Assembly: GCF_000757725.1 (NCBI RefSeq)
Contig: NZ_JJMU01000008.1
Coordinates: 1 to 64,000 of the forward strand
Direction: 5' to 3'
From: Sphingobacterium deserti
Lineage (GTDB): Bacteria; Bacteroidota; Bacteroidia; Sphingobacteriales; Sphingobacteriaceae
DNA length: 64,000 nucleotides
The translations under genes and the position numbers were made by a program. Below, one piece after another: positions 55,568-62,731 of the stretch (positions are counted from its first letter, which is position 1; each line of letters begins with the position of its first letter). The notes beneath the pieces are model-generated. The model was not told the origin of the DNA. It did no database searches and saw only the letters and a list, made by a program, of their open reading frames with translations.

Positions 55568-56166
55568 TTTACGGTCAAGGATGCCTCGATAAGAAAGGTA
55601 TGTAATTTTAATACTTGCGGCAGTAGCGGCTGGTCGCCGTCATTTACAATAACAAAATCTGTCAATTCCATCTTGTCTTTATCGGACATCTGTTTATTTA
55701 TACGGTCTTTTACCTGCTCTTCGGTTGCATTATCCCTTGCCATAACGCGTGCTATTCGAACATGCTCGGGCGCAGTTACCAACACGGTAAAATCTAAGGA
55801 TTTATAGGAATCACTTTCAAAGAGAAGAGCCGCTTCTTTTAGTGAATAAGCAAAAGTCTGTCGTTCTGCCCATTGCTTTCCGTGTTCAATTACCACAGGA
55901 TGCACAATGGCATTTAAGCGAGCCAGCTGATCGCTATCTTTAAACACGCGGGATGAAAGATAAGGACGATCTAATAAATTATTTTTATCATACACTGCAT
56001 CTCCAAAAGCGTCGATCAATTCCTGCCGAATAGTCGCACTTGTATTCATCAGCTCTTTAGCTTCCTTATCTGCATTATAGAACGGCACTCCTAACGCCTG
56101 AAATATATGCGCTACATAGCTTTTGCCTGAACCGATCCCGCCGGTGATGCCTACTTTTAATCCCAT
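55564..56166 (-). CDS. coaE: Dephospho-CoA kinase
   Basis: Last step of coenzyme A synthesis. P-loop GITGGIGSGKS (6-16), then YNADKEAKELM, the lid and CoA-binding regions (VHPVVIEHGKQW, EAALLFESDSYKSLDFTVLV, ARVMARDNATEEQVKDRI). 200 residues, full length. It lies between a YbbR-type gene (13 bases upstream) and the MBL-fold gene in a minus-strand operon. Confidence 0.96.
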   Translation of the reverse strand: MGLKVGITGGIGSGKSYVAHIFQALGVPFYNADKEAKELMNTSATIRQELIDAFGDAVYDKNNLLDRPYLSSRVFKDSDQLARLNAIVHPVVIEHGKQWAERQTFAYSLKEAALLFESDSYKSLDFTVLVTAPEHVRIARVMARDNATEEQVKDRINKQMSDKDKMELTDFVIVNDGDQPLLPQVLKLHTFLIEASLTVK

Positions 56167-56179
56167 TATCGCTCTCTAT

Positions 56180-57127
56180 CTATCGTCTTACAAAAAAGTC
56201 TACGTTCTGCGGTTCCACGCTGATCAGCTTGCAATAATCTGGTATCTTCGTGATGATTACCGGCAAGCTCTGGACTTTATTCTTTTCCCAACTTTCCATA
56301 TCTACGATAGCTTCAAAGTCTCGTGAAGACCATTTATTGTAATCTTTCAAAGAAACCAGGAAGGCCACCTTTACTTTACTCGGCAGCGTTCGCACCGAGG
56401 TATAACTTTCCGCGTTCTCTACTTTTAGGGGTAGCTCCACGACTTTCTCGGTGATCTCCCCTACTGGAATGCTAATTTCTGAGAACGTAGGATAGATTGT
56501 GATGTTATTTTTTTGGTGTTTATTGAGGTAGGCTACCGTGCGAATGTCTGCGCCCACGTTTATACCTTTAATGGTGTCTGTTTCTAAGTATTCGATATTT
56601 GCGACATCTTCCAGCGGCCCCGTCACTGTCACATATTCTGGATTGGCACGCGTATCGCCGATGATTCCATACTGCTTTTTAAACTGCATATCGTAAACTG
56701 GCCGCACGGGAACCTTACGCTGTGTTTGTTTGGAAAAGTCGAAATACAGCGTGTCCGGACTTACGGCTACCACTTGGTTATCGCTCGGAAATTGCCGGTT
56801 TACATACCCCAACTGATTGGTAAATACAATAAAATTCCGCGTTTTTAAACCACTTAAATCCACCTGTATATGTGGGGTATCTGGATGCAATCTTTTCAAA
56901 AATATTTTCCAGCCACTCAGCTTCATCCTGATATTCACCGTATCAGACTGCAAGGGATGGAACGCTTTTTTTTCCGGAATGTTTACGTAAGAAATACCTG
57001 CATTAATGGTATACGTCTGCACGGTCGATACGGCAAACAAAAGCCAAGCGGCAAAGGATATCCCCATGCATCGCAAAAAAATTGCAATTTTCCTCCGTTT
57101 TGCCTTGCTGATCCGAGGTTGAGCCAT
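56180..57127 (-). CDS. YbbR-like (CdaR-type) domain membrane-anchored protein
   Basis: 315 residues. One N-terminal membrane helix (about 14-36), then extracytoplasmic YbbR-like beta repeats (SPDTLYFDFSKQTQRKVPVRP is typical, with VTVTGPLEDVANIEYLETD). In Firmicutes CdaR regulates the diadenylate cyclase CdaA. No cyclase gene lies in the window, so that role is not implied. An exact -7 element sits five bases before the ATG. Leads the YbbR-coaE-MBL operon. Confidence 0.9.
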   Translation of the reverse strand: MAQPRISKAKRRKIAIFLRCMGISFAAWLLFAVSTVQTYTINAGISYVNIPEKKAFHPLQSDTVNIRMKLSGWKIFLKRLHPDTPHIQVDLSGLKTRNFIVFTNQLGYVNRQFPSDNQVVAVSPDTLYFDFSKQTQRKVPVRPVYDMQFKKQYGIIGDTRANPEYVTVTGPLEDVANIEYLETDTIKGINVGADIRTVAYLNKHQKNNITIYPTFSEISIPVGEITEKVVELPLKVENAESYTSVRTLPSKVKVAFLVSLKDYNKWSSRDFEAIVDMESWEKNKVQSLPVIITKIPDYCKLISVEPQNVDFFVRR

Positions 57128-57132
57128 AAAGA

Positions 57133-57140
57133 CAAAGGTA
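57133..57140 (-). promoter_or_regulatory. -7 element of the YbbR-coaE operon
   Basis: TACCTTTG on the minus strand, exact, five bases before the ATG at 57127. Predicts a leaderless or very short-leader message. Confidence 0.5.
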
Positions 57141-57424
57141 AATGTTTCATGTACATATCTCCAAGTTTTGGCTATTTAATCGTGCGTATATCGTCTTTTG
57201 GCTACTATAAGATTGCTCCAGGTTTATTATAGCTTTAATCGCTCACCTGTACAGAGACAGTATTGCTTATATGTGCGTTTTAATACCAGGATCGGAGATT
57301 GCTCCCTATTCCTGTATCCTAGTGCTCTAAAACCCCGTGCTACCTATGCGTCTATTATGCGCCTGTGCACACCATTGTTCGCGGCAAAGCGCGATCATCG
57401 CACCGTGAAACGCTGCTTTCAGCT
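57141..57424. other. Intergenic stretch between YbbR and yajC genes
   Basis: Together with its flanks this is a gap of about 345 bases. I see no gene: a 76-codon plus-strand frame across it has no promoter or family resemblance. No tRNA or known RNA core seen. Confidence 0.6.
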
Positions 57425-57451
57425 ATAAAAAAAGGCAACCCTTGGGTTGCC
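57425..57451 (-). terminator. Terminator of yajC
   Basis: On the minus strand, GGCAACCC-AA-GGGTTGCC runs into seven T, 23 bases after the yajC stop. Confidence 0.9.
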
Positions 57452-57473
57452 CTATCTCTAAAACTTTATTTAG

Positions 57474-57794
57474 TTACTTTTTTACGGTTTCGTTGTTCGC
57501 TGCTCTCGAAGCATCTAAAGCAATAGCGGTCTTGTCAAAACGGATGCGGACGCCTGATCCTACATCAACCAAAAACGTAGTTTCACTCACTTCAACAATG
57601 CGGCCGTGGATACCTGCGTTGGTAACAACTTTCGAGTTAACGCCTAACTCCTCAATATATTTTTTATGATCTTTCTGTTTCTTCATCTGGGGTCTGATCA
57701 TAAAGAAGTAGAAAACTACGATAATTAAGATCATTGGCAAAAAGCTCATTAAGTTGCTTCCACCCGGTGCTGCTTGTAATAATGTTGTAATCAT
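57474..57794 (-). CDS. yajC: Preprotein translocase accessory subunit YajC
   Basis: 106 residues. One membrane helix (about 18-34, FLPMILIIVVFYFFMIRPQ) followed by the conserved RPQMKKQKDHKKYIEEL and a small beta domain (VVTNAGIHGRIVEV). Binds the SecDF-YidC part of the Sec translocase. An A-rich repeat fragment precedes its start. It lies downstream of the DUF1573 lipoprotein and nusB genes, which may be cotranscribed. Confidence 0.95.
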   Translation of the reverse strand: MITTLLQAAPGGSNLMSFLPMILIIVVFYFFMIRPQMKKQKDHKKYIEELGVNSKVVTNAGIHGRIVEVSETTFLVDVGSGVRIRFDKTAIALDASRAANNETVKK

Positions 57795-57799
57795 GTTTT

Positions 57800-57866
57800 A
57801 AATTAAAAAGTCAAAATTAAAAAGTGAAAAGTTAAAAGTGATAAATTAAAAAGTCAAAAATTGGAA
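57800..57866. repeat. A-rich AATTAAAAAGTCAAAA repeat fragments upstream of yajC
   Basis: Three or four copies of AATTAAAAAGTC/G and AAAAGTTAAAAGTG directly before the yajC ATG, including CAAAATTA (an exact -7 element on the minus strand). Same motif as in the 50-base array and before rseP, in the same orientation to the downstream gene. Confidence 0.75.
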
Positions 57867-57906
57867 GTAATAAATAATAACTCAAAAACCAATTATATGG
57901 CGTTCG

Positions 57907-58353
57907 TTATTTCTTTAGCACTTCACCTTTCAACTGAATTGTTGTCACGTTGTTTTCTGCATTTGAAACCACAGTCACAATTTTCTGCTGCTTACCTACC
58001 TGACCATTGCTATCAAAGCTCACTTTTATCTCGCCAGATTTTCCCGGAAGAATAGGTGTTTGCGTATAGGATGGCGTCGTACAACCACAAGATGCAGATA
58101 CCTGTGAAAGAATAACAGGTGATGTGCCTGAATTTAAGAACGTGTAAATGTGTTCTACAACTTCACCCTCTTTGACTTGTCCAAAATCAAAAGCCGCTTC
58201 AGCAAATTCTATCTTGCCTGTGCCAGAAGCGTTGCTTTCGTTGGCAGGTACGCTATCGCTAACCGCATTCTCCTTTGTCCCTGCGTTACCACAAGAAACA
58301 AGTACGGATGCCGCAACGCAGAAAAAAAACGTTTTCAACATATTCATATTCAT
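57907..58353 (-). CDS. DUF1573 lipoprotein
   Basis: 148 residues. Lipobox LVSC (Cys21), a Ser/Asn-rich linker, and one DUF1573 domain of immunoglobulin-like type: AAFDFGQVKEGEVVEHIYTF, NSGTSPVILSQVSASCGCTTP (the characteristic Cys-Gly-Cys) and KVSFDSNGQVG. The family is abundant in Bacteroidota and of unknown function, probably envelope structure or assembly. Alternative ATG codons two and four residues in are equally possible. Between nusB and yajC. Confidence 0.93.
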   Translation of the reverse strand: MNMNMLKTFFFCVAASVLVSCGNAGTKENAVSDSVPANESNASGTGKIEFAEAAFDFGQVKEGEVVEHIYTFLNSGTSPVILSQVSASCGCTTPSYTQTPILPGKSGEIKVSFDSNGQVGKQQKIVTVVSNAENNVTTIQLKGEVLKK

Positions 58354-58397
58354 TTATTGTTTTGTGAACCGAAGCTCTATTTGTCTATTTCAAGAAA

Positions 58398-59345
58398 TTA
58401 ATCTTTGAGTCCTCTCCCCTGTTTTTGAATGCGTCCATCTTGCGATAAATCTGCAAGAATTTTATCCAAAATACCATTGATAAAAGTATTACTCTTATTT
58501 GTACTAAATGCTTTAGATAGCTCAATATACTCGTTGATCGTCACTTTAACAGGGATGGTCGGAAAATTCACTAACTCACAAATGGCCATTCGCATGAGCA
58601 AGGTATCAACCAAGGCGATACGATCAGCTTCCCAGTTTTTCGTTTTTTGCGAAATCAGTTCCTGGTATTCCTTGCCATAGCGGATCGTGTGTTTCAATAA
58701 ATCGATGATAAATTCGCTATCCTCATCCCAACTTGGTGTCAGGTCAGCCAATTTGTTTTGCACGGGGTTTTCGCTGCTGAAATTTTTGAAAGTTTTGGCA
58801 ATCATCGCCTGTAAAACTTCTTTGTCTACAGTCCAGTTGATAAACTTTGTATCAAAAACCTGATCTATTTCAGTAGATTTTAATACAATTTTTTTGAAGA
58901 TGAATTTGATAATATCTTTTTCACCAGCAATGGACTGATCTTCCTGCTTCAGGTATGCAAGATACTCTTCGGACTCTTTAAGCTGCGCAAAAATTGATCG
59001 AACAATTTCCGGATCGAAAGCCCAAGACACATTGTACTTCTTGACATTTTCCAGATAGGAGCGATTTTGACGAAGAGACGTTATAAAGCTGTTGTTATTG
59101 AGTTTCGTTGTGTAAATCTTATCTTTCTCCGTCGGTAGAAATTTATTAGCGCGGCCCTCGGCATCGATCAACACATACTCTGCCACCTCATCCAGTAGGT
59201 TTAATGTCCAGATATACATCTGGTTCACCTCATCTACACTTTTAAGCAGTGCTTTCTCAAAATCTCTCACTTGTTTATCCTCTGATAAACTGAACGCATA
59301 AAGCGTTTGCATTACTTTCACCCGCAGGTGCCTTCTGTTAAGCAT
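58398..59345 (-). CDS. nusB: Transcription antitermination factor NusB (long Bacteroidota form)
   Basis: 315 residues. It opens with RRHLRVKVMQTLYAF and its C-terminal half carries the NusB core (WEADRIALVDTLLMRMAICEL, VKVTINEYIELSKAFSTNKS, FINGILDKI). About 150 extra residues in the middle, compared with roughly 140 for E. coli NusB, are usual in this phylum. Acts with NusE/S10 at boxA in rRNA antitermination. Confidence 0.95.
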   Translation of the reverse strand: MLNRRHLRVKVMQTLYAFSLSEDKQVRDFEKALLKSVDEVNQMYIWTLNLLDEVAEYVLIDAEGRANKFLPTEKDKIYTTKLNNNSFITSLRQNRSYLENVKKYNVSWAFDPEIVRSIFAQLKESEEYLAYLKQEDQSIAGEKDIIKFIFKKIVLKSTEIDQVFDTKFINWTVDKEVLQAMIAKTFKNFSSENPVQNKLADLTPSWDEDSEFIIDLLKHTIRYGKEYQELISQKTKNWEADRIALVDTLLMRMAICELVNFPTIPVKVTINEYIELSKAFSTNKSNTFINGILDKILADLSQDGRIQKQGRGLKD

Positions 59346-59434
59346 AATTCAATTAAAGAACGATTGTATATAAATAAGAACGTATTATACTTGTTATTAC
59401 ACGGAGCTTCCGACGTTTACAACGCCAGCTCCAT

Positions 59435-60505
59435 TTATCTTTTTAACTTTTTGATGTCAAAGATACGCTTTTCTGCCAATTGTTTTGCAGCATCAAAGGT
59501 CGTGATGTTTTCTTCTTTCGATCGCTGAATGACATTTCGTGTGGCATTATATATATTTTTGACCAATGCTTCTGTGCGTTCGTTGCCGTAACCTTCTATT
59601 TCCGAATAACAACTTATTAGCGCTCCAGAATTGATTAAAAAATCTGGATTATACAGGATGTTGTGTTCCTTCAATAATTTGTTAGTCAGCTCCTCTTCTT
59701 TCAACTGATTGTTTGCTGATCCAGCAATAATTTTACACCGCATGCGTGGCACCGTCTCTGGGTTTACGGTTCCACCTAGCGCGCAGGGGGCGTAAACGTC
59801 AGCGTCCAGTTCGAAGCTTGTTGAGTAGGTAATAGGTTCTGCTTTGTATTTTGCAGCGATCTTAAGCTTGCGCTCTTCCGTCATATCCGAAACATAAACA
59901 CGAGCATTTTCGGCGCGCAACATGCCCACCAATTGTTCGCCTACGCTACCAACACCCTGCACCGCGACTTTTCGTCCGGCAAGGCTGTCATCGCCATACA
60001 GTTCTTTTATTGCCGCTTTTATACCGTAGAAAACTCCACGAGCAGCAAACAACGTGGTGTCGCCTCCACCATTCAAAGAAGCTGGCAAACCGGCAACATA
60101 TTGCGTTTCGGACAGCATATACTCTAAATCTTTTTGCGTAGTGCCGATATCCGTAGAGGCGATGAAATTTCCATTTAGCCCTTCCACAAATTGACCAAAG
60201 CGACGCATCAACACCTCCGTTTTATCCGTGCGATTGTTACCAATGATAATAGCACTACCGCCTCCCAAATTAAGACCAGCTAGCGAAGCTTTGTAGGTAA
60301 TGGCTTCGGAAAGCCGCAGGGCGTCATCAATCGCTTCGGGAAGCGACTCATAGGGAAGCATGCGTACACCGCCTATTGCCGGCCCTAATGTAGTATCATG
60401 GATAGCAATAATAGCCTGCAATCCCACCGCCTGGTCATGACAAAAGAATAAATTTTGATGGCCGGAAACGCCCATCTTCTCGAAAACTGAATTGCTTGCC
60501 GCCAT
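59435..60505 (-). CDS. Glu/Leu/Phe/Val dehydrogenase-family protein lacking the catalytic lysine
   Basis: 356 residues, homologous to leucine dehydrogenase: GPAIGGVRMLPYES, ITYKASLAGLNLGGG, an NAD Rossmann loop (VAVQGVGSVGEQL) and GSANNQLKEE. K72 (TYK, carboxylate contact) and D119 (STDIGT, catalytic Asp) are kept. The residue that is the catalytic lysine in GLNLGGGK of known enzymes is S84 here (codon AGT). The protein is otherwise complete, so it may be inactive, altered in chemistry, or regulatory. It has its own well-formed promoter and lies beyond nusB on the same strand. Confidence 0.9.
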   Translation of the reverse strand: MAASNSVFEKMGVSGHQNLFFCHDQAVGLQAIIAIHDTTLGPAIGGVRMLPYESLPEAIDDALRLSEAITYKASLAGLNLGGGSAIIIGNNRTDKTEVLMRRFGQFVEGLNGNFIASTDIGTTQKDLEYMLSETQYVAGLPASLNGGGDTTLFAARGVFYGIKAAIKELYGDDSLAGRKVAVQGVGSVGEQLVGMLRAENARVYVSDMTEERKLKIAAKYKAEPITYSTSFELDADVYAPCALGGTVNPETVPRMRCKIIAGSANNQLKEEELTNKLLKEHNILYNPDFLINSGALISCYSEIEGYGNERTEALVKNIYNATRNVIQRSKEENITTFDAAKQLAEKRIFDIKKLKR

Positions 60506-60540
60506 AGTATATTAATGCCTGTGCTTACCAATAACTTTTG

Positions 60541-60569
60541 CAAAAGTAGGAAATATTTCTTGCACCCAA
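60541..60569 (-). promoter_or_regulatory. Promoter of the leucine-dehydrogenase-like gene
   Basis: On the minus strand, TTG (60567-60569), 18-base spacer and exact TACTTTTG (60541-60548), a full Bacteroidota promoter 35 bases before the ATG at 60505. Confidence 0.75.
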
Positions 60570-60654
60570 TTTCTATAATCTGCTTTATTTATACAATTGC
60601 AATATGTTGACACTAGCGCATGTTTTTTGGCGGCCTTATTTGAAATTTTACCCT

Positions 60655-60662
60655 TACATTTG
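60655..60662 (+). promoter_or_regulatory. -7 element of the ABC exporter gene
   Basis: TACATTTG, exact, six bases before the ATG at 60669. Upstream TTG triplets (60627-60629, 60640-60642) are spaced 25 and 12 bases away, neither ideal. Rules out the longer frame from 60597. Confidence 0.5.
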
Positions 60663-60668
60663 TCGCTG

Positions 60669-62444
60669 ATGAAAGAGCTCGCTTATCTAAATAAATATTT
60701 TTATAAATATCGTTGGAAGCTGATCCCAGGCGTATTGTTTGTTATTATTTCCAACTACTTTGGGATATTACCTGCAAAGGTTATCCGCGAGGCTTTTGAT
60801 CTCGTGAAGGAAAATATCGACCTCTATCGCTTATACGACGGTTTCGATCGCCAAGAGCTTGTTTACCAAGTTTTTGGAAGTAGCTTGCTTTTCTTTGGTG
60901 TCGTTGTACTGGTACTTGCTTTGCTACGCGGTATCTTTCTATTTTTCATGCGCCAAACGATCATTTTAACTTCCCGCCATATTGAGTATGACCTCAAGAA
61001 CGAAATTTACAACCATTACCAGCAATTAGACTTTTCCTTCTTTCGAAAAAATAATACGGGCGATATGATGAATCGCGCGACAGAAGACGTCAACCAAGTA
61101 AGGAACTACTTAGGTCCCGCAATTATGTATGCCATCAACACGGTGGTATTATCCATCATGGTCATTTACGCTATGTATGATGTCAACCCGAAATTAGCAA
61201 CTTACTCACTTTTGCCCATTCCGGTGCTTTCGGTAATCATTCTGTATGTCAACAAAGTTATCAACCACCGCAGCGAGAAGATACAACGCCAACTCTCCAC
61301 CCTATCATCTTTTGTGCAGGAAACCTTTTCAGGAATCCGTGTGATTAAAACCTATACACGCGAGCAACAAAAGATGGATGTATTTGCCGAAGAGAGTAAT
61401 GTTTACAATCGTGTATCTCTTGATTTGGTACGCGTTCAAGCTATCTTTTTTCCGCTGATTATCTTCCTTATAGGATTTAGCACGATTATAACGGTATATG
61501 TGGGCGGTATAGAAGTTAATAACGGGACTATCACCGGAGGTAACATCGCAGAATTTATCTTATACGTGAATCAGCTCACCTTTCCAGCTATGTCACTGGC
61601 TTGGGTTACTTCGTTGTTTCAGCGTGCCGCTGCATCTCAACAGCGCATCAATGAATTTCTGAAAACGACATCGGAAATTCCAGATGGCACTATCGATACG
61701 GTTTTGCAAGGCAATATCCGTGTGGAAGGCCTGAGTTTTACCTATCCGGAGACGGGTATAAAGGCAATAGACAACCTTTCTTTCCAAATACCGCAAGGCA
61801 AGACGCTGGCTATTATCGGAAAGACAGGCTCTGGGAAATCTACCTTGGCAAATCTGCTCTTGCGTATGTATGATGCAGATGCCGGTCATATTTACTACGA
61901 TGACATGCAGATTCAAGATTTAAAAACGGAACAATTGCGTTCGCAGATTGGCTTCGTTCCGCAACAGGTATTTCTTTTTTCTGACACCATCGCGAATAAC
62001 ATTGCTTTCGGTCAAGATAAATTGGACCTGAGCAAAGCGGAACAAGCGGCGAAAGATGCGGCCGTCTATGACAATATTATGGATTTTGACGAAGGCTTCC
62101 AGACGGCCATCGGGGAGCGCGGCATCACTCTTTCCGGCGGACAAAAGCAACGCGTATCCATCGCCAGAGCATTGATAAAAGATCCGCAAATATTAATATT
62201 TGATGACTGCCTTTCGGCGGTTGACACCAAAACAGAAGAAGAGATACTGCATAATCTCGGGCGGATCATGAGGGATAAAACGACAATCTTCATCGCGCAC
62301 CGCATTTCAACGATCAAGAATGCAGACCATATTCTAGTATTGGATCAGGGTAAAATTATTGAACAGGGCACGCATAACGAGTTGATGGCATCTGGCGGTG
62401 AATATTTCGAACTGCACGAAAAGCAATTATTAGAAGCTGAATAA
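60669..62444 (+). CDS. ABC exporter (fused permease-ATPase, MsbA-like type)
   Basis: 591 residues from the ATG at 60669. About six membrane helices (residues about 15-300) with the coupling-helix pattern FFRKNNTGDMMNRATEDVNQ. Nucleotide-binding domain with Walker A GKTGSGKST (about 382), Q-loop GFVPQQVFLFS, signature LSGGQKQRVSIARAL (about 487), Walker B ILIFDDCLSAVD and the H-loop IAHRIS. It acts as a half-transporter dimer exporting lipids or drugs; the substrate is unknown. The aspartate replaces the usual Glu neighbour in FDDCLSAVD (second acidic residue D rather than E), which may slow hydrolysis. Confidence 0.94.
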   Translation: MKELAYLNKYFYKYRWKLIPGVLFVIISNYFGILPAKVIREAFDLVKENIDLYRLYDGFDRQELVYQVFGSSLLFFGVVVLVLALLRGIFLFFMRQTIILTSRHIEYDLKNEIYNHYQQLDFSFFRKNNTGDMMNRATEDVNQVRNYLGPAIMYAINTVVLSIMVIYAMYDVNPKLATYSLLPIPVLSVIILYVNKVINHRSEKIQRQLSTLSSFVQETFSGIRVIKTYTREQQKMDVFAEESNVYNRVSLDLVRVQAIFFPLIIFLIGFSTIITVYVGGIEVNNGTITGGNIAEFILYVNQLTFPAMSLAWVTSLFQRAAASQQRINEFLKTTSEIPDGTIDTVLQGNIRVEGLSFTYPETGIKAIDNLSFQIPQGKTLAIIGKTGSGKSTLANLLLRMYDADAGHIYYDDMQIQDLKTEQLRSQIGFVPQQVFLFSDTIANNIAFGQDKLDLSKAEQAAKDAAVYDNIMDFDEGFQTAIGERGITLSGGQKQRVSIARALIKDPQILIFDDCLSAVDTKTEEEILHNLGRIMRDKTTIFIAHRISTIKNADHILVLDQGKIIEQGTHNELMASGGEYFELHEKQLLEAE

Positions 62445-62731
62445 AGAGGTTGCTAAATTTGAACAAATCGTCCAACAAAACGTCCTTAATTGAGGCTGCA
62501 AACTACGTGCTGTCTCCTCTGCGCGATCACATTTGCAAGTCGTTCAATGGAAAACAATTTAGCCTGCCGCTGCCTGTCGTCTCAAAATATTTACAGACAT
62601 TGACCGTGAAGCGGGTCTTCCAATATCTGGAAATACAGAACAATTTCTAACGAAAGGAACGGTTAAAAAATGTTATATTGGCAAACAAGTATATCCCGTC
62701 ATTGTTAAACGTTGAAAAGGAATTCATATAC

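Noticed and set aside
57198-57428. 76-codon plus-strand frame between YbbR and yajC genes
   Set aside because: No start signals, unusual composition, runs into the yajC terminator.
62450-62650. 66-codon frame starting with TTG after the ABC exporter
   Set aside because: No ribosome site or recognisable content; may be a remnant but cannot be supported.
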